Assembly (NCBI GenBank): GCA_047974765.1
Contig: JBKECP010000043.1
Coordinates: 62,001-126,000, forward strand
Origin: JBKECP01 sp047974765
GTDB lineage: Bacteria; Pseudomonadota; Gammaproteobacteria; Pseudomonadales; Halieaceae
DNA length: 64,000 nucleotides
Direction of reading: 5' to 3'
Part shown: one piece after another, positions 9,522 through 18,395 of the stretch
How the letters are laid out: each line of letters begins with the position of its first letter
Numbering within the stretch: position 1 is the first letter of the stretch
Notes under the pieces: generated by a model
What the model saw: only the letters and a program-made list of their open reading frames with translations
What the model was told of the DNA's origin: nothing
The model's database searches: none
Made by a program: the position numbers and the translations under genes

Positions 9522-10169
9522 TTAGCCAATACTGTCAAATAGCCAGGGCGATTGCTGGCGGTGGCGAACTTCAAAAGTACGAATGGCATCACTACGCTGA
9601 AGTGTCAGACCAATATCATCCAGGCCGTTAATCAGGCAGTGCTTGCGAAAGGGTTCTACCTCAAAGGCAATACGCTCACCTTCAGGTGTGACAATCACTT
9701 GTTGTGGCAAATCAACCGACAGTATGTAGCCTTCACTGGCATACATGGCCTCAAACAGGCCATCCACTTGCTGCGCATCGAGAGCAATCGGCAAAATGCC
9801 GTTTTTAAAGCAGTTATTGAAAAAAATATCGGCGTAACTTGGCGCAATAATAGCGCGAAAACCATAGTCTTCCAGCGCCCAAGGCGCATGTTCACGGCTG
9901 GATCCGCAACCAAAGTTTTCCCGCGCCAGCAACACCGAAGCACCGGCGTAACGGGGTTGATTAAGCGCAAACGCCGGATTGAGCGGGCGCTGACTATTAT
10001 CCTGCCCCGGCTGCCCCTCATCCAGATAGCGCAACTCATCAAAGAGATTGGGACCAAAGCCGCTGCGCTTGATCGATTTCAGAAACTGCTTGGGAATAAT
10101 CAGATCAGTGTCAACATTGGCCCGATCCATCGGTGCAGCCACACCCTGGTGTACGGTAAAAGGCTTCAT
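9522..10169 (-). CDS. leuD: 3-isopropylmalate dehydratase, small subunit
   Basis: 215 residues. Forms isopropylmalate isomerase with LeuC. Shows the swivelling-domain signature: NVDTDLIIPKQFLKSI, then NFGCGSSREHAPWAL and FFNNCFKNGILPI. Its ATG directly abuts the leuC TGA (TGAATG), so the two subunits are translationally coupled. An internal FEVEPFRKHCLINGLDDIGLT near the C-terminus is also typical. Confidence 0.97.
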   Translation of the reverse strand: MKPFTVHQGVAAPMDRANVDTDLIIPKQFLKSIKRSGFGPNLFDELRYLDEGQPGQDNSQRPLNPAFALNQPRYAGASVLLARENFGCGSSREHAPWALEDYGFRAIIAPSYADIFFNNCFKNGILPIALDAQQVDGLFEAMYASEGYILSVDLPQQVIVTPEGERIAFEVEPFRKHCLINGLDDIGLTLQRSDAIRTFEVRHRQQSPWLFDSIG

Positions 10170-11600
10170 TCAGGCATCCTCCTGCCAGCTGCGCACATCA
10201 ACAAAATGGCCAGCCACGGCCGCTGCCGCCGCCATCGCCGGGCTCACCAGGTGGGTGCGCCCACCAAAGCCCTGGCGGCCCTCAAAGTTACGATTGGACG
10301 TCGACGCACAGTGCTCACCCGCACCCAGCTTGTCGGCATTCATCGCCAGGCACATGGAACAACCCGGCTCGCGCCACTCCAGTCCGGCATCAGTAAAAAT
10401 ACGATCGAGTCCCTCAGCCTCAGCCTGTGCCTTGACCTTACCGGAACCAGGCACCACCAGTGCCTGCTTCAGACTGCTGGCCACTCGCTTGCCACGTACC
10501 ACTTCAGCCGCCGCACGCAAGTCTTCAATCCGCGAGTTGGTACAGGAACCGATAAAAACCCGATCAAGCCGGATGTCGGTAATTGCCATACCAGCCTTCA
10601 GCCCCATATAGGCCAGTGCCCGCCGCACTGATTCACTGGCTGTCGCCGTGGCTTGCTGTTCAGGATCGGGCAGAAAACCTTCCACTGGCAGTACCATTTC
10701 CGGCGAAGTCCCCCAGGTTACCTGTGGCGCGATATCCTCAGCACGCAGCTCAAGCACCTTGTCAAAGACGGCCTCATCATCAGAGTGCAGCGCTCGCCAG
10801 GCGGCCACCGCCTGCTGCCACTGCTCACCTTTGGGTGCGTAGGTGCGACCCTTGATATAATCGAGGGTAATGTCATCGACCGATACCATGCCGGCACGAG
10901 CACCCGCCTCGATGGACATATTACACAGGGTCATTCGCCCTTCCATGCTCATCGCACGCACCGCCTCGCCACCAAATTCCATGGCATAACCGGTACCACC
11001 AGCGGTGCCAATGACACCAATAACCGCCAGCACTACATCCTTGGCTGTAACACCTGCTTGCAACCGGCCATCGATACGCACCAGCATATTTTTCATTTTG
11101 CGGGTAATCAGACACTGCGTGGCCAGCACATGCTCTACTTCCGAGGTGCCAATACCGTGGGCCAACGCACCCAGCGCACCATGGGTAGATGTGTGGGAAT
11201 CACCACAAACCACCGTCATGCCCGGCAGGGTCGCCCCCTGCTCAGGCCCAACCACATGCACAATGCCCTGGCGGGCATCGTTGATAGTAAATTCAACAAT
11301 GCCAAAATCCTCACAATTGTCATCCAGCGTTTTAACCTGCAAACGGGAAACGGGGTCAGCAATAGCGGCAACACCACCAGCACGCTCACTGCTGAGCGTG
11401 GGCACATTATGATCCGGTACGGCCAGATTGGCATCAATGCGCCAGGGTTTGCGGCCCGCCAGCCGCAGTCCTTCAAAGGCCTGTGGTGAGGTCACCTCAT
11501 GGATCAGGTGGCGGTCGATATAAAGCAGTGCGGTACCATCGTCACGACTTTCAACGACGTGGCCACGCCAGAGCTTGTCATAGAGGGTTTCTCCAGCCAT
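10170..11600 (-). CDS. leuC: 3-isopropylmalate dehydratase, large subunit
   Basis: 476 residues, aconitase family. Binds a 4Fe-4S cluster through the Cys of FIGSCTNSRIEDLR and the two Cys of PGCSMCLAMN. Also has CGDSHTSTHGALGALAHGIGTSEVEHV and the N-terminal KLWRGHVV. It is the first gene of the leuCDB-asd-fimV-truA row. A LysR-type gene is divergent about 540 bases away and a dispersed repeat fills much of that space. Leucine-dependent control through the LysR protein is an inference from this arrangement. Confidence 0.97.
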   Translation of the reverse strand: MAGETLYDKLWRGHVVESRDDGTALLYIDRHLIHEVTSPQAFEGLRLAGRKPWRIDANLAVPDHNVPTLSSERAGGVAAIADPVSRLQVKTLDDNCEDFGIVEFTINDARQGIVHVVGPEQGATLPGMTVVCGDSHTSTHGALGALAHGIGTSEVEHVLATQCLITRKMKNMLVRIDGRLQAGVTAKDVVLAVIGVIGTAGGTGYAMEFGGEAVRAMSMEGRMTLCNMSIEAGARAGMVSVDDITLDYIKGRTYAPKGEQWQQAVAAWRALHSDDEAVFDKVLELRAEDIAPQVTWGTSPEMVLPVEGFLPDPEQQATATASESVRRALAYMGLKAGMAITDIRLDRVFIGSCTNSRIEDLRAAAEVVRGKRVASSLKQALVVPGSGKVKAQAEAEGLDRIFTDAGLEWREPGCSMCLAMNADKLGAGEHCASTSNRNFEGRQGFGGRTHLVSPAMAAAAAVAGHFVDVRSWQEDA

Positions 11601-11771
11601 TGGAACTCCTTTTTAGTAAATAGGCATCAGTGGCATCAACCTCACAACAGATATCAGGTCAGGTGGCAGGTATCGGGACATACTCTCCCAACCCCAACAG
11701 CCCGTCTCATATCCCCAACATCCGTCAGCCCTTCGGCGCAGTGGGTACCATTGATTTAGGCAGCAGTAGTA

Positions 11772-12029
11772 GTATTAACCTGACAATCAAATAGATGACC
11801 CCCTCACTATTTGATTGTCGCCCCTGAAAATCAGCGGAATGTGTGAAATCCCTTGATTTTCGCAGGCCTCACGCAGGCTTGCAGCCTGCGGCGGCACAGA
11901 TTGTCGGGTTAAGTGCACGCGGATGTGCCGCCATCGACAAAGTCGGTCACAAGCCCTGTAAAACCAAGGAATTTTGCAAGTTCCGTCAATTTTAAAGGGC
12001 GACAATTATTTAAAGGACGACAATCAGGA
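11772..12029. repeat. Dispersed palindromic repeat, family 1, copy A (composite)
   Basis: The copy opens with GTATTAACCTGACAATC. A perfect 13-bp inverted repeat follows (11782-11794 / 11807-11819). Then come two long arms, about 56 bases each, that are imperfect inverted copies of one another; both begin ATTGTCGCCC and contain CTTG(A/G)TTTT. The left arm (AGCGGAATGTGTGAAATCCC, then GCAGGCCT and GCGGCGGCACA) closely matches the copy at 62.1 kb in reverse complement. The right arm in reverse complement matches the copy at 36.9 kb. It sits in the leuC-LysR intergenic region and carries no gene. Confidence 0.8.
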
Positions 12030-12138
12030 CGAGCATTCTGATTATCAGCTCAATAACAACCGTACAAAATGCTACGCTTGAGCATTGAATAAAACAAATT
12101 TATTATTTTTATCCATCGGATTCCCAGCAGGAATAATT

Positions 12139-13038
12139 ATGGATACCCAGAACCTTCTGGCTTTTTTACAGGTCGCCCAGGACAGCTCTTTCTCACAGGC
12201 CGCACAAAGGCTCCATCTGACCCAACCCGCCGTCAGCAAGCGCATTGCCCAACTGGAACAACAGCTCAACAGCCGCCTGTTCGACCGCATTGGCCGACAG
12301 GTGGAACTGACCGAGGCCGGCCGAGCGCTACTGCCCCATGCCAGGACAGTTATCCAGCAACTGGATATGGCCCGGCAGGCAGTGCAGGACTTAACCGGCG
12401 AGGTGAGCGGCAAACTGCGTCTGGCGACCAGTCACCATATCGGTCTGCATCGTCTGCCACCAGTGCTGTCAGCCTTCAAACACAATTTTACAGCGGTGCA
12501 GGTTGATATTGAATTTATGGATTCCGAACAGGCTTATGATCTTATCCACCAGGGCAGGGCTGAACTGGCAATAGTCACCCTCGCGCCCGTCAGCGACAGC
12601 TCAATCATTTCACGCTCCATCTGGCCGGACCCCCTGGACATTATGGTGTGCAAGACACATCCACTGGCTGGTGATAACAACAGTTCACTAAGCACATTGG
12701 CGACTTATCCCGCAGTACTGCCAGGCCTTAATACTTATACCGGTCAAATTGTCAAAGCGCTGTTTGATCAACACGCATTGCCACTACAGGTATCAATGGC
12801 CACCAATTATCTGGAAACCATCCGCATGCTGGCCGCAGTCGGACTGGGCTGGACAGTACTGCCACGCAGCATGGGCGACGGCAGCCTGCAGGCGTTAACC
12901 GTCAAGGGAATCACTATCGAACGAACCCTCGGCGTAATTTATCACCAGGGACGCAGTCTTTCGCGGGCCGCACAGGCTTTTCTGACAGTGCTCGAATCCG
13001 TTTTTCTTCAGAGTAACCCTGTTGCAAGCAGGGTTTAA
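12139..13038 (+). CDS. LysR-family transcriptional regulator, divergent from leuCDB
   Basis: 299 residues from the ATG at 12139, which has AGCAGGAA upstream; an in-frame TTG 18 codons earlier lacks a ribosome site. The N-terminal winged helix-turn-helix (about residues 4-63: LLAFLQVAQDSSFSQAAQRLHLTQPAVSKRI) is followed by a periplasmic-binding-protein-like effector domain (about 90-290). Position and orientation opposite leuC match the uncharacterised LysR gene beside leuC in Pseudomonas, so it may regulate leucine genes. The effector is unknown. Confidence 0.92.
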   Translation: MDTQNLLAFLQVAQDSSFSQAAQRLHLTQPAVSKRIAQLEQQLNSRLFDRIGRQVELTEAGRALLPHARTVIQQLDMARQAVQDLTGEVSGKLRLATSHHIGLHRLPPVLSAFKHNFTAVQVDIEFMDSEQAYDLIHQGRAELAIVTLAPVSDSSIISRSIWPDPLDIMVCKTHPLAGDNNSSLSTLATYPAVLPGLNTYTGQIVKALFDQHALPLQVSMATNYLETIRMLAAVGLGWTVLPRSMGDGSLQALTVKGITIERTLGVIYHQGRSLSRAAQAFLTVLESVFLQSNPVASRV

Positions 13039-13044
13039 GCAGCC

Positions 13045-13521
13045 CTAAAAAAGCCCCATTGTCACCCCCGTTGCAAAGCCCTGCCCCAGCTCCCGGCACC
13101 GCTGGCGGTGGTCACCAGTGATCTCACCGCGACAAATCAGCGGTGGCTGGGCTTCACGAAAGGGAATTCCCGACAGAATTTTCTGTACTTGCCGACAGGC
13201 ATTGCGGCCATCATTACCGGCACTGATAACCAGCGCGTAGGGTAAAACCAGAGCGCGATCAATAGCCGGATAAAAGATACGGTCAATCAGATTTTTCATG
13301 CCGCCGCTAATGTAGCCTGCATTTTCCGCCGCCACCAGAATCAGCCCCTGTATGTGCGACAGTTGTGCAATATCACAATCCCAGGCTCTGAGCACCTGTA
13401 CTGACAATGTCGCTTCCTCACCAGCACCATCAATACAGTCACCAGCACCGCGCCAGAGAGCACGGGCCAACTCAGCACAGGCGCCACTCTGACTGTGATA
13501 GACAATCAGCATTCGCTTCAC
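13045..13521 (-). CDS. Flavodoxin-fold NAD(P)H:FMN oxidoreductase-like protein
   Basis: 158 residues from a GTG at 13521 placed 6 bases after GGAGG. An ATG three codons later (13512) is the alternative. The protein opens MLIVYHSQSGACAELARAL, the flavodoxin strand-1/phosphate-loop pattern for FMN. LILVAAENAGYISGGMKNLIDRIFYP fits the second FMN loop of flavodoxin/WrbA-like reductases. Its stop is 6 bases from the convergent LysR stop. The physiological substrate is unknown. A short quinone or flavin reductase role is possible. Confidence 0.8.
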   Translation of the reverse strand: MKRMLIVYHSQSGACAELARALWRGAGDCIDGAGEEATLSVQVLRAWDCDIAQLSHIQGLILVAAENAGYISGGMKNLIDRIFYPAIDRALVLPYALVISAGNDGRNACRQVQKILSGIPFREAQPPLICRGEITGDHRQRCRELGQGFATGVTMGLF

Positions 13522-13552
13522 CCACAACCTCCTTATGCGCTATCAGCAGCCC

Positions 13553-13662
13553 TTAAACCTGGATTAAACCTGGATTGCGCAGTCGAGCATTTGTTTTCTT
13601 CTTGAAAGCCGTATGGATACTGGGCTTCCGGTCTTTGATCCACTCACCTTCCGGGTAAAAAC
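13553..13662. repeat. Dispersed repeat, family 2, truncated copy
   Basis: An 11-bp direct duplication (TTAAACCTGGA twice, 13553-13574) leads into a stretch resembling the element at 45.55 kb: ATTGCGCAGTCGA here against ATTCCGCAGTTGA there. The TTGAAAG, ACTGG(G/A)CTT, GTCTTTG and TCACCTT blocks that follow keep the same order. Similarity fades after about 13662 and no right terminus is seen. Confidence 0.65.
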
Positions 13663-13695
13663 GCTTCACAGACACTCAGGCCACCCGGAGAAATT

Positions 13696-13729
13696 ATACT
13701 TATCCACAGGCCGGCCTGTGGATAAGTAT
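13696..13729. promoter_or_regulatory. 34-bp perfect palindrome containing two inverted DnaA boxes
   Basis: Each half is ATACTTATCCACAGGCC, so the consensus DnaA box TTATCCACA occurs once on each strand, head to head around GGCCGGCC. AT-rich DNA follows, with a 12-bp perfect inverted repeat ATTTTATTTAAT at 13796-13824 and a one-mismatch box TTATCCAGA near 13847. No gene covers 13522-13955. DnaA binding is inferred from box sequence only; the palindrome could also act as an RNA hairpin. Confidence 0.6.
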
Positions 13730-13795
13730 GGGGACATTGTTGGCTCTTTGTCGGATTCGTATTGTGAAAATACTGACCTCCATTAAACTCAGATT

Positions 13796-13824
13796 ATTTT
13801 ATTTAATCAAAAATTAAATAAAAT
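13796..13824. repeat. AT-only inverted repeat beside the DnaA-box palindrome
   Basis: ATTTTATTTAAT (13796-13807) and its exact complement (13813-13824) flank a 5-base loop. It lies inside a strongly AT-rich tract (about 13780-13950) that contrasts with both flanking genes. It is compatible with an easily melted segment. Confidence 0.6.
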
Positions 13825-13955
13825 TCAATGAGTTAAAACTGATTCTTTATCCAGAGCAGAGATGTGTAAAGTAAACTGACTTGACCTCGACTATTGTGGA
13901 TGCTAAATCAAAAAATATATAGCATATATTAACTTTTTAAACTCTATTTACCTTG

Positions 13956-16157
13956 CTATATCGGGTCTTTCGTGGCCAAACGCGCCTGTAAACAGTAGCA
14001 AACATGAATTTTTGGATGGCGAATAAAGTCCGGGTCGAGGGTCTCACGACTAATATCCGCACACTCAAATTCAGCCATCACCTGCGGATCGAGCTTAAAA
14101 CCACGGCGGTTATTGGAGAAGTAAAGCGTTCCTCCCGGACGCAGGCATTTCATGGCGGCACGCAGCAGAAGCAGGTGGTCCCGCTGCACATCAAAACTGC
14201 TCGTCATGGCTCGTGAATTGGAGAAGGAAGGCGGGTCCAGCATGATCAGGTCATAACGTGGCTGCGCTCCTGCCAGCCATTCACTGCAATCTGCCCGCAC
14301 TATATGATTGTTACTTTCAGCCAGGCCATTATGCGCCAGATTCTTGCGCAACCAGCCCAGATAAGTATTGGACAGATCCACACTTGTTGTTGAATAAGCA
14401 CCGCCAAGCGCTGCCTGTATGGTTGCGGCCCCGGTGTAACAAAACAGGTTGAGAAAATCCTTGCCCTTTGCTTCTTTGGCAATCCGTATGCGCAGAGGAC
14501 GATGATCGAGAAAGAGTCCCGTGTCCAGATAATCGTGCAGATTAACCAGCAGGCGGGCAGCGCCCTCCCTGATACTGATCAACTCGTCCCGACTGGCCTG
14601 TCGCTCATACTGGGCATCGCCACGCTGGCGCTGACGAACCTTGCTCGCCACCTGCTCTGGAGCCAGCGCCAGTACTTCAGGCACGGCCGCCATCACCTCA
14701 TCAAAACGGCGTGCCGCCGCCGTTTCATCAACCTCCCTGGGCGCACGATACTCCGCCACATGCACCTGCTCGCCGTAGACATCGACCGCTACGGCATATT
14801 CAGGCATATCGGCATCGTAGAGGCGGTAGGCTTCTATTTTTTCCCGCTTCAACCAGGGCGCCAGACGGCGCTGATTTTTGCGCAAACGATTGGCAAACAT
14901 ACGCGCCCCTTCTGACAAAGTGACCGCCTGTTGATTTGCACCAGGCGCTGTTAATGTATCGCTCAGGCGGTTATCACGCAGCTCAAACAGCAACAATGTT
15001 GATGCAATGACTCCATTATAAAAACGGTATTGACGGTGACTGCGCAGGCCGATCATACGACCCAACTCCACATCAGAGGTAAAAACAGCTGCCTGCCAGT
15101 CACCGAACTCCCGCTTCATCGCCTCGCCCAGCTCACGGTAGAGATAGCGCAGGCTCTTTTTCTCACCAAGGCGCTCACCATAGGGTGGGTTGCAGATAAT
15201 TAACCCGTCCGACAAAGGGCGGTGCGTCGGTCGACGCAATTGGTTGAGAGCTTTGCAGCTCACCCGTACAGACTGTGCCAGCCCCAGGCCGGTAATATTC
15301 TCCTGCGCCCGACGCACTGCACGAAAATCCGCATCGTAGCCGCGCATCTCTGGCAATTCCCGTTGGCGGCCACGCTGCGCCCGGCCACGGGCATCATTGA
15401 GAATGGCCTGCCACTGATCAGCATTGTGGCCACACCAGCTTTCAAAGCCAAAACGTTCACGCAGCAGCCCCGGTGCAATATCAGCCGCCATCATAGCCCC
15501 TTCCAGCAGCAGCGTGCCTGAACCGCACATCGGGTCAATCAACGCACCACCTCTGGCAGCCATGCCTGGCCAGTCGGCCCGCAGCAACAGGGCCGCAGCC
15601 AGATTTTCCTTGAGCGGTGCCGCCCCACCCTGGCTGCGATAGGCACGCCGGTGCAAGCTGCCACCGGACATATCCAGCGCCACGACAACCCGGTCTCTGG
15701 ACAGGCGGATATTGAATCTCAAATCAGCCTGCTGGCGCGATACAGAAGGCCGCTGTCCAAAAGAAGCCTGAAAACGATCAACAATGGCATCCTTACAGCG
15801 CTGGGCACCAAATTGGGTATTGCGAATAGCGCGATTCTGGCCACTAAAATCAATGGCGAAGGTCTGTTGCAGTGACAACCACTCTTCCCAGGCCAGCTTT
15901 TTCAGGTGGTGATACAGCACATCACCATCGGAGGCATCAACGGTGGCGATGGGCAACAGAATACGATTGGCCAGCCGCGACCATAAACAGGCGCGATAGC
16001 CCACGGCCAGAGAGCCGTTAAAGTGAACACCGGCCACGGTCTCACGGCTGCTGCTGGCACCCAGCGTTTGTAATTCATGGGCCAGCAAAGACTCCAGCCC
16101 TTTCGGACAGCTGGCAAACCAGGCCCGCTCTGCGGCTTTATTGGTTGTTGTCGTCAA
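13956..16157 (-). CDS. rlmKL: Bifunctional 23S rRNA methyltransferase RlmKL (G2069-N7 / G2445-N2)
   Basis: 733 residues, near the roughly 700 of E. coli YcbY. Domains in order: THUMP RNA-binding region (about 50-160); RlmL methyltransferase with DPMCGSGTLLLEG (from 208) and catalytic NPPYGERLG (from 323); RlmK methyltransferase with NLFCYTGAATI (about 570-580) and DPPSFSNS (from 641). Both SAM-binding and catalytic motifs are intact, so both activities are expected. It modifies helix 74/80 regions of 23S rRNA during 50S assembly. Monocistronic as far as visible, with 204 bases to the next upstream gene. Confidence 0.96.
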   Translation of the reverse strand: MTTTTNKAAERAWFASCPKGLESLLAHELQTLGASSSRETVAGVHFNGSLAVGYRACLWSRLANRILLPIATVDASDGDVLYHHLKKLAWEEWLSLQQTFAIDFSGQNRAIRNTQFGAQRCKDAIVDRFQASFGQRPSVSRQQADLRFNIRLSRDRVVVALDMSGGSLHRRAYRSQGGAAPLKENLAAALLLRADWPGMAARGGALIDPMCGSGTLLLEGAMMAADIAPGLLRERFGFESWCGHNADQWQAILNDARGRAQRGRQRELPEMRGYDADFRAVRRAQENITGLGLAQSVRVSCKALNQLRRPTHRPLSDGLIICNPPYGERLGEKKSLRYLYRELGEAMKREFGDWQAAVFTSDVELGRMIGLRSHRQYRFYNGVIASTLLLFELRDNRLSDTLTAPGANQQAVTLSEGARMFANRLRKNQRRLAPWLKREKIEAYRLYDADMPEYAVAVDVYGEQVHVAEYRAPREVDETAAARRFDEVMAAVPEVLALAPEQVASKVRQRQRGDAQYERQASRDELISIREGAARLLVNLHDYLDTGLFLDHRPLRIRIAKEAKGKDFLNLFCYTGAATIQAALGGAYSTTSVDLSNTYLGWLRKNLAHNGLAESNNHIVRADCSEWLAGAQPRYDLIMLDPPSFSNSRAMTSSFDVQRDHLLLLRAAMKCLRPGGTLYFSNNRRGFKLDPQVMAEFECADISRETLDPDFIRHPKIHVCYCLQARLATKDPI

Positions 16158-16361
16158 AAGAAAAAATCTCGCTATTTATCCGGCCAGCCAAAAACATCTG
16201 TCTGTTTATCAATGGCGCGCCCATGCGGTGTGGGCAGAATATACAGGCTTCCCTGTATTTAAGGGCTTACACGCGCTGGCCAACAGTATCATCTTCGTAT
16301 GCATTGTATTTCAGTCGTGTGAAGCAGACCTTCGCCGGGTAGTACTGGCAAAACGGGCTTC

Positions 16362-17132
16362 TTAGTGGCTACGTCGGGGAGTGGAACGACGTGTTGTTTT
16401 AGTCTTCACCTTTGCCTTTGTTTTGGTAGCGGCCCTGCGAGTTGAGGCAGTTTTGGTTCTGGCAGACAGACCCTTGTCCTGTGCTGCCAGCGCAGCTGCA
16501 TCCACCGGCTCAAGGCTGTTGGCTGCCTTTTCACGGGCCATGACATCCAGTACCAGATTAGAGGAACTCTCCATGTAATCAATAAAACGCTGAAACTCAT
16601 CATCACTGAAACTGCGCAATACATCGTGCTTGCGATAGAGATTGATAAACCGGCGCTCCCGCTCATACTGCTTGGGCAAGGTCAACACACCCCAGGTCTC
16701 CAGCGCCTGTTCCAGACTGGGGTTATAGGTGCGCATAAACTTGATCATAAAAGGGATAGGATCGTGGCGGGCCAGCAAAGAAGCACTGCGCAGTACCAGC
16801 TCCATCGGCAGGATTTTTTCACCGCTTTCAACATCTTCCAGCAGGCGCCGGTCAGACAGGCCGAGACTGTCCGCCAGATCCTTCAGTGACAGGCCCGCTG
16901 TTTCACGGGTATCACGCAAAAAACGTCCGGCATCAGCCATCGCTTCCAGGCGCTCCGGCTCCATATTATTCAGCAGGGTATTGCGCAGCCAGGTTTCACC
17001 AAACATGGCGGTTAAGGTGGCTGTATTTTTAGCCAGCTCAAGAGTACCTCCGGCTACCTGCCCACTCAAACGCATCAGTGAATCAATCAGCGAACGCTCA
17101 TCTTTGGATTTGCTTTTTTTTCTATCACTCAT
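16362..17132 (-). CDS. XRE-type helix-turn-helix protein with Lys/Arg/Thr-rich tail
   Basis: 256 residues. The N-terminal region is helical (about 15-60). A helix-turn-helix follows (about 70-105: RDTRETAGLSLKDLADSLGLSDRRLLEDVESGE), then a helical region of unknown role, and a final 35 residues almost entirely Thr, Lys, Ala and Arg, resembling histone-H1/AlgP-like tails. The tail should bind DNA or RNA non-specifically. There is no enzymatic motif. It lies 45 bases downstream of the lipoprotein gene ending at 17178 and may share its transcript. The target is unknown. Confidence 0.7.
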   Translation of the reverse strand: MSDRKKSKSKDERSLIDSLMRLSGQVAGGTLELAKNTATLTAMFGETWLRNTLLNNMEPERLEAMADAGRFLRDTRETAGLSLKDLADSLGLSDRRLLEDVESGEKILPMELVLRSASLLARHDPIPFMIKFMRTYNPSLEQALETWGVLTLPKQYERERRFINLYRKHDVLRSFSDDEFQRFIDYMESSSNLVLDVMAREKAANSLEPVDAAALAAQDKGLSARTKTASTRRAATKTKAKVKTKTTRRSTPRRSH

Positions 17133-17177
17133 AACTGTGCCCCACCGGCTGGCTTGAGTTTATCAGTATAGTCCTCA

Positions 17178-18395
17178 TCAGGGGATACCGTCCTCTGTCA
17201 GAAGGCCGCTTTCAAGCATAAATATTTGCCGCAATATCGCCCGCCATTGTTCATAGCGTGAATCCAGGCTGCCACTGAGACGAAAGATGCGTCCATTGAC
17301 ATCAAGCACTGTCGGCGTGACTTCGTTATTAAACCCCAGAGCCAGCTCCTGCAATTCCTGCTGCTGTATTTTGCTCCATTTAAAGGCCTCATAAGTCTGC
17401 TTCATGGCGGCAAAAGAACCCCGTCGTCCAATCCGGTCACGCGCCAGCAGCTGCTGCTGGCGTTCATCGGCATACAATAGTTGTTCACGGCCATACTGCC
17501 GCCAGAGATTATAGGTGGGTCGCATACCTTCAAGCAGATCGACATATTGTTCATCAACCGTATCAATAAAACGGTATTCCTGCTCACGAATGCGCCCGAT
17601 GCGCTCGACCATCGGGTCATCCTGGGCTGGCAGACGCTGAATGTGATAGCGGCCATGCTCGTCGCTTGTAAAATAACTGCCAAACACATCTGGAGCCAAA
17701 CTGGCGGCATAGCGCAACCGAGCAAGACGTTGAATTTGTGTCAGCGCAGCGGTATCGAGTTGCTGGCGTACCGTCAACAGATCATTAGCAATACGGCGGT
17801 AAAGATCACTATAGGGATCATCACCATCGGCAACCGGATAATCTTCTCCGTCGGCAAGGTCGGTATATACCGTATCAAACCATAGACGCCCACTGGCATC
17901 ACGGGCCTGAATACGCAACGCAAGACGTTGCCCATCAGAGTATAAAATTGTACCCTGCACCAGCACCTGAGCACTTTCACTGGTTTGCGGCAGCACCCTC
18001 ACCACGCCCCAGGCACCGGTAGTGGCCAGCGTCTGTCGTAAAAGAGTCGGCAGGTAGTGCCCTTCAGCCTTGCGAATATCGGGAAAGATACCACGTGTAC
18101 CATGGCGACTGATATCCGCTGTCAGACCCGGATCAAAAAGCACCAGATCAACATCCAGCCTCCGCTCCTCAGGCAGATCACTCACACTTATCAGTGCAAC
18201 CTTGCCAACAGGCGCAGGCCAGTTTTGTTCACCGGCAGCAGGTGTTGTTTGCTCAACCGGTATTGGCTCGCTACGGCTAATTGACGAAGTGGTTTGCCGG
18301 TCGCTTTGTAATGGATTCTGTGAGCGGCTTTGTGAACTACAGGCGCTGCCTGACAAAGCAACCAGCAAACATACCGTAAGTGAAATAAACCGCAT
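17178..18395 (-). CDS. Putative exported/lipoprotein of unknown function, coupled to upstream gene
   Basis: 405 residues from the ATG at 18395, which overlaps the upstream stop codon by one base (TAATG), so the two genes are translationally coupled. It begins MRFISLTVCLLVALSGSAC, a signal peptide with a poor lipobox (no Leu at -3), then a Ser/Thr/Gln-rich linker. The body has a GNA1162/LpoB-like feel (VALISVSDLPEERRLDVDLVLFDPGL, VLVQGTILYSDGQRLALRIQARDASGRLWFDTVY). The C-terminal half is helical and rich in Gln, Arg and Tyr. I do not recognise a named family. An envelope role is inferred from the leader. Confidence 0.75.
   Translation of the reverse strand: MRFISLTVCLLVALSGSACSSQSRSQNPLQSDRQTTSSISRSEPIPVEQTTPAAGEQNWPAPVGKVALISVSDLPEERRLDVDLVLFDPGLTADISRHGTRGIFPDIRKAEGHYLPTLLRQTLATTGAWGVVRVLPQTSESAQVLVQGTILYSDGQRLALRIQARDASGRLWFDTVYTDLADGEDYPVADGDDPYSDLYRRIANDLLTVRQQLDTAALTQIQRLARLRYAASLAPDVFGSYFTSDEHGRYHIQRLPAQDDPMVERIGRIREQEYRFIDTVDEQYVDLLEGMRPTYNLWRQYGREQLLYADERQQQLLARDRIGRRGSFAAMKQTYEAFKWSKIQQQELQELALGFNNEVTPTVLDVNGRIFRLSGSLDSRYEQWRAILRQIFMLESGLLTEDGIP

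Noticed and set aside
9552..10631. 359-codon open frame on the plus strand
   Set aside because: Antisense across leuD and leuC, both of which are intact and well identified.
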